DNA from: Sporosarcina sp.
GTDB taxonomy: Bacteria; Bacillota; Bacilli; Bacillales_A; Planococcaceae
Direction of reading: 5' to 3'
Assembly (NCBI RefSeq): GCF_029257255.1
Contig: NZ_JARICI010000004.1
Span: forward strand, 110,874-174,873
DNA length: 64,000 nucleotides
Positions 8,449 to 18,216 of this stretch are shown here, in pieces. The position numbers were made by a program, and so were the translations under genes. The notes below the pieces were generated by a model. It searched no databases. It saw nothing but the letters and a program-made list of their open reading frames with translations, and was not told the origin of the DNA. Within the stretch, counting starts at the first letter, position 1. Every line of letters begins with the position of its first letter.

Positions 8449-8596
8449 GATACCGTTCCCCTGCGTTCCGGGCGGACGCGTTCCCGAGGGCGTGCGGTGA
8501 ACCACACCCTCGCTGCGCTCGTTGGGTGTTTCACCTGTCCCGCTGATCCTCCGGGAGTCGCCGCCCTGCACTCCGGTACACTGGGTGGTGTTTCAA
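8449..8596 (-). repeat. Covarying inverted-repeat element, copy R1
   Basis: About 148 bases that match the reverse complement of 55394-55543 nearly base for base at both ends. The middle differs, but the inner stem GGTGAA/TTCACC here corresponds to GGTGAG/CTCACC there. The rest of the 502-base gap (8597-8839) is AT-rich and shows nothing recognisable. Confidence 0.85.
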
Positions 8597-8839
8597 AAAG
8601 AAGTGTAGGTTAAAGAACGAGCCATTTTGTTTCTGCTTCATATTTTATATATATAATTCTCCCATACGACAATACTTCATCAATCCCTATATAAACAAGC
8701 AATGCTGAGTACCTTAACTTACACAAGTTGTTGGTCATTTTAACAGATAAAAAAAGAAGTATTGGATCTACAACCACTATTTGTTATATACAAACGGTAT
8801 TCTAACCTACATACTAAGTCGTTTTTAGCTGTGCAAACA

Positions 8840-8870
8840 AAAAAGGACTCTCACAACCCGAGAATCCTTT
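8840..8870 (-). terminator. Terminator of ywhB
   Basis: On the minus strand AAAGGATTCTC..GAGAGTCCTTT followed by a T run, just after the ywhB stop codon. Confidence 0.8.
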
Positions 8871-8877
8871 CAAATGC

Positions 8878-9063
8878 TTACTTATCGCTTTCTCTGACGC
8901 CGCCCTTAGACATGTGACTCTTGGACATTTCTTCGATGATGACAGTTACGTTTGCAGCGGGTGCGCCGGTAGTTTCAACCACAGCATCTGTCACTTTTTC
9001 ACACAGCGCACGCTTCTGGTCATCCGTGCGTCCTTCGAACATTTTTACGGTTACGATTGGCAT
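8878..9063 (-). CDS. ywhB: 4-oxalocrotonate tautomerase family protein (YwhB-like)
   Basis: A 61-residue protein of the 4-oxalocrotonate tautomerase superfamily. The catalytic Pro follows the initiator Met (MPIVTVKMFEGRT), and the helix-strand layout DQKRALCEKVTDAVVETTGAP and VTVIIEEM matches the family. YwhB of B. subtilis shows promiscuous tautomerase activity; the natural substrate is unknown. GGAGG lies upstream of the ATG. It is divergent from ywhD. Confidence 0.92.
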   Translation of the reverse strand: MPIVTVKMFEGRTDDQKRALCEKVTDAVVETTGAPAANVTVIIEEMSKSHMSKGGVRESDK

Positions 9064-9130
9064 ATTACTTCCTCCTAAGCAGAAAATTCAGGTATAGTAC
9101 ATATAATAACAGACATAGAGGGGGATTTAC

Positions 9131-9649
9131 ATGGCGAGTGAACAAAACTCCAAGCCGAAACTAGGCTTTACCATTATTAAAAACGACCCGACAGACGGCC
9201 ATAAAGGATTCGGTATCGGCTCGTTGTCACTGGAAAATATCTCACCTGTCATCATTGACGTGGAAGAAGGCACTGCACAAGTAGAAATGGGTGCGATGCA
9301 TGCGCGCAGTGATACAGAGCGGGGCATCAAATTTACGACCAACCGCGAAGACTCTGAAGGTGGAAAACCATACTGGCTCGTCTGGGTAACGATTGATTAT
9401 CGTGAAGAAGGCCCTTATTACGCAGGTGTCACAGCTTGTGAAATGGTCGTCAACCGTGAGAAGCGCCGAGGTTACAAATTGCTGGCGGATCACGTCAACC
9501 GTATGGATAAGTCCATGAAACGTCAGATTATTGTGGATGAGATGGATGATCGCTCGAAGAAAATCCTGGCTGACTTTTTACGCTCACACAATATAGAATT
9601 ATGGGAACGCAGCACACCGGAATTGCATGAAGGACTGCGTACGGAGTAA
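9131..9649 (+). CDS. ywhD: YwhD family protein
   Basis: A 172-residue protein matching the YwhD family of Bacillales, with conserved GFTIIKNDPTDGHKGFGIGSL near the N terminus and DYREEGPYYAGVTACEM in the middle. Function is unknown. It is soluble, has no signal peptide, and starts at an ATG eight bases after GAGGGGG. The ywhB/ywhD/pbpG neighbourhood is the same as in B. subtilis. Confidence 0.85.
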   Translation: MASEQNSKPKLGFTIIKNDPTDGHKGFGIGSLSLENISPVIIDVEEGTAQVEMGAMHARSDTERGIKFTTNREDSEGGKPYWLVWVTIDYREEGPYYAGVTACEMVVNREKRRGYKLLADHVNRMDKSMKRQIIVDEMDDRSKKILADFLRSHNIELWERSTPELHEGLRTE

Positions 9650-9869
9650 CACTTTCTATGAGAAGTGCTAAATCGCTAAAACTCTAAATAAGTCAAAACT
9701 GTGACAATTCATTTTGGCGTCTCTTTGAGGTTGAATGTCAGCTGTAAAGGAAGTAAACTGGACATACAGCTTTGCTGCTGTAATCTAGGACAGCTAGTGC
9801 AGATTCCTATTTTTTGAAGATGCCACAAAACCCAAGCGGGCAAATTCAGCCAATAGCTTTGTATTAGTC

Positions 9870-9913
9870 AAAAAATCCTCACTCTCCGCGGATCGGAGAG
9901 TGAGGATTTTTTT
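9870..9913. terminator. Bidirectional terminator between ywhD and pbpG
   Basis: Twelve-base perfect stem TCCTCACTCTCC/GGAGAGTGAGGA with A run before and T run after, between two convergent genes. Bases 9650-9869 show nothing recognisable. Confidence 0.9.
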
Positions 9914-9950
9914 ATCTGGATTCAGCAGGCCGAGGCGTGAATGATTATGT

Positions 9951-12005
9951 TTATTCAAAAAACGAAAAAGGAAACAACTCCAGTTTTGATTCTTTCTTTT
10001 TATCTGAATTTTGTTCTCTTAATGAACGATCGGTGCACAGTTTTTTTGGTGCGTCTTTGTCTTTTACATACACTACCCGCTGTTTTGGGCATTCATTCAC
10101 CGCGATGCCACCTGTCTCGATATCGACAATCACGCTTTGAACGCCCGTAGGAGGCAGGAATGGCTCAGGTATGCTTCCTTCATGGACGGTTTCCATAAAA
10201 TCGATCCAGATTTTCTTTGATGCAGCTTTGTCATTCAGATTTTCAAGTTGTTTACCCCGGTCGAACCCCGTCCAAATTCCAGCTGTCAATGAAGGGGAAA
10301 AACCGATTAAGTACTGATCAGAAATCGTTGTGCCGGACTTCGCTGCATACGGTCGCGATTGTTTTGGCCGCATCGATAATCCAGTGGAAGATAGATAGTC
10401 GCTGAAGACCGGGTCGAACATGCCGGTCATCATTTGTGATAATACAAAAGCATCTTGTACCGACATGATTTGCTTCGGCTTTTTAGCTTTGTGCTCATAG
10501 ACAACTTTTCCTGTCGCATCCGTAATGGACAGGATCATCTGCGGTTCAACCTCAGCGCCTTTGGACGCGATACGGTTATAAGCGTTCGTCATTTCCATCA
10601 GCGTCACATCGGATGTTCCAAGTGCAACGGCGGGTGATTCCTGAAACGATACATCAATCCCGAGGCGCTGCGCCATTTTGGTATAGGGTTTATAACCGAT
10701 TTGCTCGAGCGTTTTCACTGCATAAATATTATCGGAAATCGCCATCGCCTGTGCCAATGAAATCGGCTTGCCCGCAAACTTGCCGTTAATATTGCTCGGT
10801 TCATACGTCGAGCGGCCTTCATCATAGGTGAAAATCGTTTTCTCGGCAGTCATGAACGTCAGCGGATTAAATCCATTTTCAAGAGCCGCCGCGTATAAAA
10901 TCGGCTTCATTGCGGAACCGGGCTGCCGTTTTGCCTGTGTAACCCGATTGAATGAACTATCCGCAAAATTCACTCCGCCAACCATTGACGTAACAAATCC
11001 CGTGTCTGCCTCCATCGAAACGAATCCAACCTGCAAATCATTATCGGGCATCCACTGTCCAATGACGTCTTCTGCGGTTTTTTGATGATGCTGATTAAGT
11101 GTAGTACGGATTCTCCAGCCGCCTTCAGCAGGCACACGGCCTTTTGCGATCAACAGTTCTTCCGCTTGCTGCCAGGCTGCGTCTAAGAAGTATGGAGCAA
11201 CTTGCTTCACGTCTTTCCAGCTTTCTGTTTTCAAAACGATAGGCTCATCTGTTGCGCGCTTTTTTTGACTCTCAGAAATATAACCGCCGCCCTCCATCTG
11301 ATTCAGCACGAGCAACTGTCGATTGCGGGAGTTCTCCGGATTTGCAAGCGGCGAATAAAGGGAAGGGCCTTTCGCAATTGCCGCAATCGTAGCGGCTTCT
11401 TCAAGTGTCAGTTCTTTCGCTGACTTTGAAAAGTAAAAACGGCTCGCTGCCTCTACTCCGTACATTCCGTGGCCGAAATAGACTGTATTCAAATAGCCTT
11501 CTAAAATCGTATCCTTGTCGTAGAACACTTCTAAACGATAGGCAAATAAAGCTTCATTAATTTTTCTGGTCCATGATTTTTCATGTGTCAGATACAAGTT
11601 TCGTGCATATTGCTGGGTAATCGTACTGGCTCCCTGCGCCTTACTCATCGTTTTGACGTCTTTCAGCACGGCTCCTGCAATCCGTTTATAATCAAATCCG
11701 TTATGCTCGAAAAATTTCCGGTCCTCTGTCGCGACAAAAGCGTCTGACAGAAACGGTGAAATATCGGAAAGCTTCATCCAATATCTGCGCTGCTGTGAGA
11801 AGTGGTCGCCGATCTGGTTTCCACTATGATCCAGAAAAAGAGAGGCTTTCGGCACGCTTAATGAAGGTGCTCCAAGTATCTGTGCGTAAAGCCGGAGCGC
11901 GATCAATACGGTGACGGCGGCTGTAGTCATCATGATTGTCAGCGAGAAAAATCGTTTTCTGATCTTTTTTCTATTGGTAGATTTAATATAGTCGGTACGT
12001 TTCAT
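9951..12005 (-). CDS. pbpG: Class A penicillin-binding protein (PBP2d/PbpG-like)
   Basis: A 684-residue bifunctional glycosyltransferase/transpeptidase anchored by one N-terminal membrane helix (about residues 20-45). The GT51 domain shows EDRKFFEHNGFD and STITQQYARNLYL. The transpeptidase domain shows the active-site SxxK (PGSAMKPI), SDN and KSGTT motifs. It matches B. subtilis PbpG (YwhE), which is a sporulation PBP under sigma-F. The start could also be 12017; 12005 is chosen because the upstream ATG overlaps the only plausible G-rich ribosome binding site. The C-terminal tail is basic/acidic and low in complexity. Confidence 0.9.
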   Translation of the reverse strand: MKRTDYIKSTNRKKIRKRFFSLTIMMTTAAVTVLIALRLYAQILGAPSLSVPKASLFLDHSGNQIGDHFSQQRRYWMKLSDISPFLSDAFVATEDRKFFEHNGFDYKRIAGAVLKDVKTMSKAQGASTITQQYARNLYLTHEKSWTRKINEALFAYRLEVFYDKDTILEGYLNTVYFGHGMYGVEAASRFYFSKSAKELTLEEAATIAAIAKGPSLYSPLANPENSRNRQLLVLNQMEGGGYISESQKKRATDEPIVLKTESWKDVKQVAPYFLDAAWQQAEELLIAKGRVPAEGGWRIRTTLNQHHQKTAEDVIGQWMPDNDLQVGFVSMEADTGFVTSMVGGVNFADSSFNRVTQAKRQPGSAMKPILYAAALENGFNPLTFMTAEKTIFTYDEGRSTYEPSNINGKFAGKPISLAQAMAISDNIYAVKTLEQIGYKPYTKMAQRLGIDVSFQESPAVALGTSDVTLMEMTNAYNRIASKGAEVEPQMILSITDATGKVVYEHKAKKPKQIMSVQDAFVLSQMMTGMFDPVFSDYLSSTGLSMRPKQSRPYAAKSGTTISDQYLIGFSPSLTAGIWTGFDRGKQLENLNDKAASKKIWIDFMETVHEGSIPEPFLPPTGVQSVIVDIETGGIAVNECPKQRVVYVKDKDAPKKLCTDRSLREQNSDKKKESKLELFPFSFFE

Positions 12006-12166
12006 TGAACATCCCATCCCGTTCCATTCAAGTATCTTTTGTTAGTATGGTATGGTTCTTGCCGGATTAAACGGCAAGTGGGAAAAAGTTTAGGCGCGGT
12101 AACATTGAAAGTACCGGCTGAAGAAGTGTATAATGAGTGAATCTATCTACATAAGGCGGTGATCGA

Positions 12167-12595
12167 ATGGAAGCACCAAATCAGCAGCAAACGGTGCAGG
12201 TCCGGCTCCGTTCTGTAATTCAGCATCCTGGACAGTCGGCAGAAGCGCATGAAATGCAGGCAAAAGGCCGGGTTATCGAAAAAAAGGGGCAGGCTTATCT
12301 GTTGTTTGAGGAATTGACAGAAGGAATGCCGGCGGTTCGCACGACAGTGAAACTGCATGCAGAAGACGCCTTCATTATGCGAAAGGGCGGCGTGCAGATG
12401 AGACTGCCTTTCCGGCAAGACGATGCACGTTTCGGCACATACGGAAATGGCCCGGCTGTCATGGATTTGCTGGTCAATACGAAGGAGCTTCATTGGACAC
12501 CGGGACGGTTTTCAGTAGCTTATGATTTACATGCAGAAGGCAATTTACTCGGGAAACATCAATTGACAATAACCTATTCGGAGGTACCAAAATGA
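12167..12595 (+). CDS. ywiB: DUF1934 family protein YwiB
   Basis: A 142-residue lipocalin-like beta protein of the DUF1934/YwiB family, unknown function. Pattern includes [18 protein letters not shown], then [21 protein letters not shown] and the C-terminal [19 protein letters not shown]. It starts at an ATG preceded by AAGGCGGTGA and overlaps argS by four bases (ATGA), so the two are translationally coupled, as in other Bacillales. Confidence 0.87.
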   Translation: MEAPNQQQTVQVRLRSVIQHPGQSAEAHEMQAKGRVIEKKGQAYLLFEELTEGMPAVRTTVKLHAEDAFIMRKGGVQMRLPFRQDDARFGTYGNGPAVMDLLVNTKELHWTPGRFSVAYDLHAEGNLLGKHQLTITYSEVPK

Positions 12596-14259
12596 ATGCA
12601 GTGGAACAGATTCAGCAGGAAATAAAAACAGCGTTGCAGCAGGCAATTGAAAAAGCAGGCTTAGTGGAACAGGCAGATATGCCAGAAATTAAGTTGGAAT
12701 CACCGAAAAACAAAGAGAATGGGGATTACGCAGCGAACATCGCGATGCAGTTGACGAAACTGGCGAAGAAACCACCGCGTGCCATTGCGGAAGAGATTTT
12801 GGAGCATCTGGATACAGCAGATACAGCAATCGAATCAATCGAAATTGCAGGACCGGGCTTCTTGAATATCCGTGTGAAAGCAGATAGTTTGGCAGATGTC
12901 GTCAAATTCGTGCTCGATCAGGGCAGCGAGTATGGCCGTTCAGAAAGCGGACAGAATCAGAAAGTACAAGTGGAATTCGTCTCGGCGAACCCTACAGGTG
13001 ACTTGCACCTCGGACATGCGCGCGGTGCGTCTTTAGGTGATTCATTATGCAATATCCTTGATCTCGCGGGTTACGATGTGTCACGCGAATACTATATAAA
13101 TGATGCTGGAAATCAAATTAATAACCTCGCTAAATCAATCGAAGTCCGTTATTTCGAAGCGCTTGGTTTGGAGAAGGAAATGCCGGAAGACGGTTATCGC
13201 GGCGCAGACATCATTGGGATCGCGAAAGAACTTGCCAATGAACATGGCGATCGTTATACAAAAGTTTCCGAAGAAGAACGTCTGGCGTTTTTCCGCGAAC
13301 ATGGTCTGCAGATCGAACTAGATAAGCTGAAGAAAGACTTGGCGGACTTCCGCGTTCATTTTGACAATTGGTTCTCTGAAACGTCGTTATACAATAACGG
13401 CAAGATTGAAGTCGCACTTGATAAATTGCGTGAAAACGGCCATGTCTATGAAGAAGACGGCGCAACTTGGTTCCGTTCCACAACATTTGGCGATGATAAG
13501 GACCGTGTTTTGATCAAACAAGATGGATCATTCACATACTTAACGCCGGATATCGCGTATCACGAAGATAAACTACGCCGCGGTTTCGATAAGCTCATCA
13601 ACATTTGGGGCGCTGACCATCACGGCTATATTCCGCGTATGAAAGCAGCAATCCAGGCGCTCGGCTATGACCGGGACACGTTGGAAGTAGAAGTCGCGCA
13701 AATGGTGCAGCTCTACAAAGACGGCGAAAAGTTCAAGATGAGCAAACGCACAGGAAAAGCTGTCACACTGCGTGAATTAGTAGAAGAAGTAGGCTTAGAT
13801 GCGGTACGTTATTTCTTCGCTATGCGTTCAGGCGATGCACAAATGGACTTCGACTTAGACTTGGCAGTTTCCAAGTCCAATGAAAATCCTGTCTACTATG
13901 CACAGTACGCACATGCGCGCATCTGCTCGATCTTACGTCAGGCAAAAGAGCAGAACATGCAGCCATCTACTGTTAACGTTACATTGCTGACAGACGAAAA
14001 AGAACTGGAACTATTGAAGAAACTAGGCGACTTCCCGAAACTAGTAAGTGACGCAGCCCGCCTGCGCGCACCGCACAGAATCACAACGTACATCCAGGAA
14101 CTAGCTGCTACATTCCATAGCTTCTACAACGCCAATAAAGTATTGGATCCGGAAAACAAAGACCTGTCTGAAGCTAGACTGGCGTTGATTACCGCAACCA
14201 AAACGACCATTGCGAATGCCCTTAAACTAATTGGCGTAGAAGCACCGGAACGTATGTAA
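12592..14259 (+). CDS. argS: Arginyl-tRNA synthetase
   Basis: A 555-residue class I aminoacyl-tRNA synthetase. The HIGH box appears as HLGHARGA after the ANPTG motif, the KMSKS loop as KMSKRTGKA, and the C-terminal DALR-type anticodon-binding domain ends the protein (residues of about 430-555). The N-terminal Add1 domain occupies residues 1-90. It charges tRNA-Arg in the cytoplasm. It is coupled to ywiB by an ATGA overlap and followed by a strong terminator. Confidence 0.97.
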   Translation: MNAVEQIQQEIKTALQQAIEKAGLVEQADMPEIKLESPKNKENGDYAANIAMQLTKLAKKPPRAIAEEILEHLDTADTAIESIEIAGPGFLNIRVKADSLADVVKFVLDQGSEYGRSESGQNQKVQVEFVSANPTGDLHLGHARGASLGDSLCNILDLAGYDVSREYYINDAGNQINNLAKSIEVRYFEALGLEKEMPEDGYRGADIIGIAKELANEHGDRYTKVSEEERLAFFREHGLQIELDKLKKDLADFRVHFDNWFSETSLYNNGKIEVALDKLRENGHVYEEDGATWFRSTTFGDDKDRVLIKQDGSFTYLTPDIAYHEDKLRRGFDKLINIWGADHHGYIPRMKAAIQALGYDRDTLEVEVAQMVQLYKDGEKFKMSKRTGKAVTLRELVEEVGLDAVRYFFAMRSGDAQMDFDLDLAVSKSNENPVYYAQYAHARICSILRQAKEQNMQPSTVNVTLLTDEKELELLKKLGDFPKLVSDAARLRAPHRITTYIQELAATFHSFYNANKVLDPENKDLSEARLALITATKTTIANALKLIGVEAPERM

Positions 14260-14277
14260 TATAAAACTGCACAAACC

Positions 14278-14318
14278 AAGCCAAGTGAAAGCCCGCAAAC
14301 TTTCACTTGGCTTTTTTC
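14278..14318 (+). terminator. Terminator of argS
   Basis: Fourteen-base stem AAGCCAAGTGAAAG/CTTTCACTTGGCTT followed by T residues. Confidence 0.9.
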
Positions 14319-14451
14319 GTTGGAGCTTATTTAGGAGTCATTCTTTTAATACCTACTTCAATGAGCTGCAATAGATTTCTTCCCCATAGTAAGTAGGGGG
14401 TGAAGCACAAATCCCCAACTGAACTAAAACTCCAAATAATCACTTTACAAC

Positions 14452-14479
14452 TGTACAACCCTGTATTATGTAGTATAAT
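14452..14479 (+). promoter_or_regulatory. Probable promoter of the cobalamin operon
   Basis: TGTACA and TATAAT separated by 16 bases, about 30 bases upstream of the riboswitch. The gap between argS and this promoter shows nothing else. Confidence 0.5.
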
Positions 14480-14510
14480 GAAACACGATTACAAATTACA
14501 TATATTTCAT

Positions 14511-14685
14511 AAGGTTCTCTAATCAAAATAGAGATGAAAAGGGAAATCGGTTCAATGCCGATGCGGTCCCGCCACTGTAAGTGCTAAGCACGAGCCAGGT
14601 ACCTGCCTTAATGGAATTCAGTTCCGCAACAGCCTACGAGGATAGGTAAAGTGGAGAAGCCTCTCTTGGACTTCATCCGCCTAAT
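14511..14685 (+). promoter_or_regulatory. Cobalamin riboswitch
   Basis: The leader has the class signature of the B12 riboswitch: AAAGGGAA at about 14538, GCCGATGCGGTCCCGCCACTG (14556-14576), then GAGCCAGGTACCTGCC (B12 box, about 14592-14607) and GCCTACGAGGATAGG. It is followed directly by a terminator. Binding of adenosylcobalamin is expected to favour termination and so shut off the eleven-gene import and salvage operon downstream. Confidence 0.93.
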
Positions 14686-14712
14686 CCTTCGAAATGTTCG
14701 AAGGGTTTTTTT
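14686..14712 (+). terminator. Riboswitch expression-platform terminator
   Basis: CCTTCGAA/TTCGAAGG with a three-base loop and seven T, placed between the riboswitch and btuF. Confidence 0.88.
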
Positions 14713-14761
14713 CGTGCTTGCAGCTGTAATCGAACACAATCGCTAAAGGGGGAAACATTAG

Positions 14762-15757
14762 ATGAAGAAAATTTGGCAGCTGTTACTCACAGCAATGCTT
14801 GCCGTTCTGCTTCTTGCAGCATGCGGTAACGATACAAAAAAAGAGGAAACGCCGGCTGATTCTGACAAAACAGCAGAAGAAACAAACGCAGATCAGAAAG
14901 AAGTGGAAGGTGCAGAGGAAACCAAGTATCCTTACACAATAAATGATTCAGCAGGAGAAGACATCACGTTTGAAAAAGCTCCTGAAAAAGTAATCTCACT
15001 GGTCCCGAGCAACACAGAAATTTTATTCGGAATTGGTGCTGGCGATAAAGTAATCGCTGTAACGGAAAACGATGATTATCCTGAAGAAGCAACGAAGTTG
15101 GATACAGTAGGTGATTTTACCGTTAACATCGAAAAGGTCATTTCCTTGGAGCCTGACGCTGTATTCGCGCATGAAATGATGATGAGCTCAAGCGAGGAAG
15201 GACTAAACCAGATCCGCGAAGCCGGCATTCCGGTTATCGTCGTGCCAACTGCAGAGACTTTCGATGAAACATATGAATCCATCAAAGTATTCGGCGAAAT
15301 CATGAACAAAAATGAAGAAGCTACTAAAGTTGTGGAAGATATGCAGGCGAAAGTAGAAGAAATCAAAGAAAAAGCAGAGGAGATTACAGATAAAAAGCGT
15401 GTCTTTGTGGAAAACTCAGACGCTCCTGAAATCTATTCACCGGGTGCAGGCACATTCCCGCAGCAGTTTTTGGATATGATCAACGCTGAAAATATCGTCA
15501 CTGAAGATGGCTGGGTCATGATCAGTCCGGAAACAATCGTCGATGAAAATCCAGATGCGATCGTCGTCATGTACAGCTATGTGCCGGATATTATTGAAAG
15601 CATTAAAAAGCGTGACGGTTTCAATAACGTGACAGCAGTCAAAGAAGATCAAATCGTACAAGTGGATGAAAACATCACAAGCCGGACAGGTCCACGTTTA
15701 GCAGAAGGACTGGAAGCATTTGCGAAAGCTGTGTATCCAGAGGTTTTCGGTGAATAA
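14762..15757 (+). CDS. btuF: Cobalamin ABC transporter substrate-binding lipoprotein
   Basis: A 331-residue extracellular lipoprotein. The signal peptide ends in the lipobox LAAC with lipid-carrying Cys21; an acidic linker (residues 25-60) precedes the periplasmic-binding fold. SLVPSNTEILFGIGAGDKVIAV, VGDFTVNIEKVISLEPDAV and RTGPRLAEGLEAFAKAVYPE are typical of BtuF-type (class III) binding proteins. It is the first gene after the riboswitch, with a GGGGG ribosome binding site. It captures cobalamin or cobinamide for BtuCD. Confidence 0.92.
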   Translation: MKKIWQLLLTAMLAVLLLAACGNDTKKEETPADSDKTAEETNADQKEVEGAEETKYPYTINDSAGEDITFEKAPEKVISLVPSNTEILFGIGAGDKVIAVTENDDYPEEATKLDTVGDFTVNIEKVISLEPDAVFAHEMMMSSSEEGLNQIREAGIPVIVVPTAETFDETYESIKVFGEIMNKNEEATKVVEDMQAKVEEIKEKAEEITDKKRVFVENSDAPEIYSPGAGTFPQQFLDMINAENIVTEDGWVMISPETIVDENPDAIVVMYSYVPDIIESIKKRDGFNNVTAVKEDQIVQVDENITSRTGPRLAEGLEAFAKAVYPEVFGE

Positions 15758-16742
15758 AACAGCCCTCGCCTACATCGTGTCGATTGCCACATTTTTAGTG
15801 GCAATTTGGCTTGGTGTATCGATCGGTGCAGTGAAAATACCAATAGAGACGCTATGGAATAATGCAGATGCCACCGCAAGCAATATTTTGTGGAAAATCC
15901 GCATGCCTCGTGTGCTCCTGGCAGGAATTGTCGGTGCATCACTAGCCATATCGGGAGCAGCCTTCCAGGGGCTCCTGAAAAATCCATTAGCAGATCCATA
16001 CACCCTCGGAGTGTCATCCGGTGCCTCTGTAGGCGCTGTGATTACACTCTTTTTTGGTATCTCGCTGCCGTTCCTGGGCGCGTTTACTTTACCTGTCTTC
16101 AGTATGGCGGGGGCAGCGGTTACGATGTTCTTAGTGCTTGGCTTTGCACGCATGGTCGATCGTTCAATGAAAATGGAAACTATCATTTTAACAGGAATCA
16201 TTTTTGGATCATTTCTAGGATCCGTATTATCTCTCATGATCGCATTGACGCAGGAAGAGCTGCGGCAGATTGTCGGCTGGCTTCTTGGCAGTGTTTCCAT
16301 GAGAGGCTGGAAGTATATTACGATGGTGCTGCCGTTTTTCATCATCGGCTCGTTCATTCTCTGGCTCAATCGCCGGGAATTAAATGCGATGCTCTTTGGT
16401 GAGGAGCGCGCGCATCATCTGGGCGTTAACGTAAAACGACGAAAACTGCTCATTTTAATCGGCGGCTCCGTACTGACGGGTTCCGCAGTAGCAGTTTCGG
16501 GGACCATCGGTTTTGTCGGCTTGGTCGTCCCGCATATGACGCGTCTTTTATGGGGTTCAGATCACCGTCATGTGCTGCCGCTGTCGCTATTCAACGGCGC
16601 GACGTTATTAATTATTTGTGATCTCGTAGCAAGGACGATTATTTCGCCGGCGGAACTGCCTGTAGGTGTCATTACGGCATTCATCGGTGCTCCGGTTTTT
16701 GCTTATATCTTTTATAAACAGCGCAGAAAAGGAGCGATGTGA
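15750..16742 (+). CDS. btuC: Cobalamin ABC transporter permease
   Basis: A 330-residue FecCD/BtuC-family permease with about ten membrane helices. Family motifs include WKIRMPRVLLAGIVGASLAISGAAFQ, DPYTLGVSSGA, and GFVGLVVPHMTRLLWGSDHR near the C terminus, which forms the coupling helix with the ATPase. The GTG at 15750 is chosen over an in-frame TTG at 15720 because CCAGAGG precedes it and the B. subtilis-like N terminus begins there. It overlaps the end of btuF by eight bases. Confidence 0.93.
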   Translation: MNKTALAYIVSIATFLVAIWLGVSIGAVKIPIETLWNNADATASNILWKIRMPRVLLAGIVGASLAISGAAFQGLLKNPLADPYTLGVSSGASVGAVITLFFGISLPFLGAFTLPVFSMAGAAVTMFLVLGFARMVDRSMKMETIILTGIIFGSFLGSVLSLMIALTQEELRQIVGWLLGSVSMRGWKYITMVLPFFIIGSFILWLNRRELNAMLFGEERAHHLGVNVKRRKLLILIGGSVLTGSAVAVSGTIGFVGLVVPHMTRLLWGSDHRHVLPLSLFNGATLLIICDLVARTIISPAELPVGVITAFIGAPVFAYIFYKQRRKGAM

Positions 16743-16743
16743 C

Positions 16744-18216
16744 ATGCTGCAGGTCAATGAAATAGCAGGAGGGTACGGCAAGGAACCAATTGTGAAGGGC
16801 GTTTCATTCCATGTGGAAAAGGGAGAAATCCTCGGCATACTCGGTCCAAACGGCAGCGGGAAATCGACACTGCTAAAAATCATTTCGGGTATTCTGCCGA
16901 AACAGCATGGAACAGTGTTGATTGATGGACAGGATTCCGCTTCCTATACGCAGAAGCAGTTTGCACGAAAAGTAGCAGTGCTGCCTCAGCTGCATGCCCA
17001 TGCATTTTCCCACACGGTGAAAGATACGGTGGGACTCGGTCGTTATCCGCATCAGTCAGGACTTTTCTCGAGCTGGTCTGATCAAGACGAGCGCGCCGTG
17101 CAGGAAGCAATGAGTTATACGGGCATCACGCGCTATGCGGAAACACCGATTGAATTGCTATCAGGCGGCGAACAGCAGCGGGTATTTGTCGCGCAGGCAC
17201 TCGCACAGGAAGCACCGATATTATTGCTCGATGAACCGACGAATCATCTGGACATCGCGCATCAGCAGCAATTGCTCGATACGATCCGCAATCAGGCACA
17301 TCAGAAAGGAATTACCGTCGTTTCGGTGTTCCATGATATTAATTTGGCAGCGCTTTATTGTGATCGGTTGCTGTTGTTGAAAAAAGGGGAAGTAGCGGCA
17401 ATCGGTACGCCGCAGGATGTTGTGCTCGAGAGCGAAATACGTTCGGTTTATGAGGCGCGTGTCAAAACACAGGCGCACCCTGAAATACCGAAGCCACAGA
17501 TGACGTTACTGCCTAATCTGAAAGAAGAAATTCAGCCCTACCGTGTGACGAAGCGGGAACTAGAGATTCGCAAAGATCACGTTTTCCTGCAGACCAAACA
17601 GCCGCTTAAAACGATTTCATCTGCTGTGCACAATGCGGGAATTGGCTGGTATCGTACGTTTGTCAATCGAGGCGTACAAGCTGATTACAATACGGATGAT
17701 GTGCAGCTGGAGAACACGGATTATTTATGTTCCCTTGGCTATCATCTGACCGATACCGTGGCGATGATGACCGCGGTCAGTCCAAAACACGTAGAAATAG
17801 AAGAGTTCCAAGGAGAATTCGGTTCGATTGTTGTGGCGGTTACAGCGGGTATCGGCAACGCGGTGGATGTCTCAAAATCCTGGCAGCGTGAAGATATTCC
17901 TTATATCGGCACGATCAATACATGGGTATTCATCAACGGTCAGTTGTCGGAAGAAGCGTTTGTCCAGGCAATGATTACCGCCACGGAAGCGAAAACGAAA
18001 GCGTTGCAGGATGAAGAAGTGAGAGATCCTGAATCCGGCACGATCGCGACCGGGACTTCGACGGATAGCCTGTTGATTGCGTCAACACAGCAAGGCACTT
18101 CGCTGCCATATGCCGGACCAATTACGCAGCTCGGAAAGTTGATCGGACAAGGAGTCTACGAATGCACAGTACGCGCGATTCATTCGTACCGGAAAGCGAA
18201 AGGTGATTACGAATGA
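16744..18216 (+). CDS. btuD: Fusion of cobalamin transporter ATPase (BtuD) and adenosylcobinamide amidohydrolase (CbiZ)
   Basis: A 490-residue two-domain protein. Residues 1-250 are an ABC ATPase with Walker A GPNGSGKST (34-42), signature LSGGEQQRV and Walker B ILLLDEPTNHLD. After a linker, residues from about 275 to the end match CbiZ (KTISSAVHNAGIGWYRTFVN, then GIGNAVDVSKSW and GTSTDSLLIAST). CbiZ cleaves the aminopropanol side chain from adenosylcobinamide to yield adenosylcobyric acid. The fusion couples import directly to the first salvage step. Such fusions are known in some bacilli. The start is at 16744, after AAAGGAG. Confidence 0.92.
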   Translation: MLQVNEIAGGYGKEPIVKGVSFHVEKGEILGILGPNGSGKSTLLKIISGILPKQHGTVLIDGQDSASYTQKQFARKVAVLPQLHAHAFSHTVKDTVGLGRYPHQSGLFSSWSDQDERAVQEAMSYTGITRYAETPIELLSGGEQQRVFVAQALAQEAPILLLDEPTNHLDIAHQQQLLDTIRNQAHQKGITVVSVFHDINLAALYCDRLLLLKKGEVAAIGTPQDVVLESEIRSVYEARVKTQAHPEIPKPQMTLLPNLKEEIQPYRVTKRELEIRKDHVFLQTKQPLKTISSAVHNAGIGWYRTFVNRGVQADYNTDDVQLENTDYLCSLGYHLTDTVAMMTAVSPKHVEIEEFQGEFGSIVVAVTAGIGNAVDVSKSWQREDIPYIGTINTWVFINGQLSEEAFVQAMITATEAKTKALQDEEVRDPESGTIATGTSTDSLLIASTQQGTSLPYAGPITQLGKLIGQGVYECTVRAIHSYRKAKGDYE

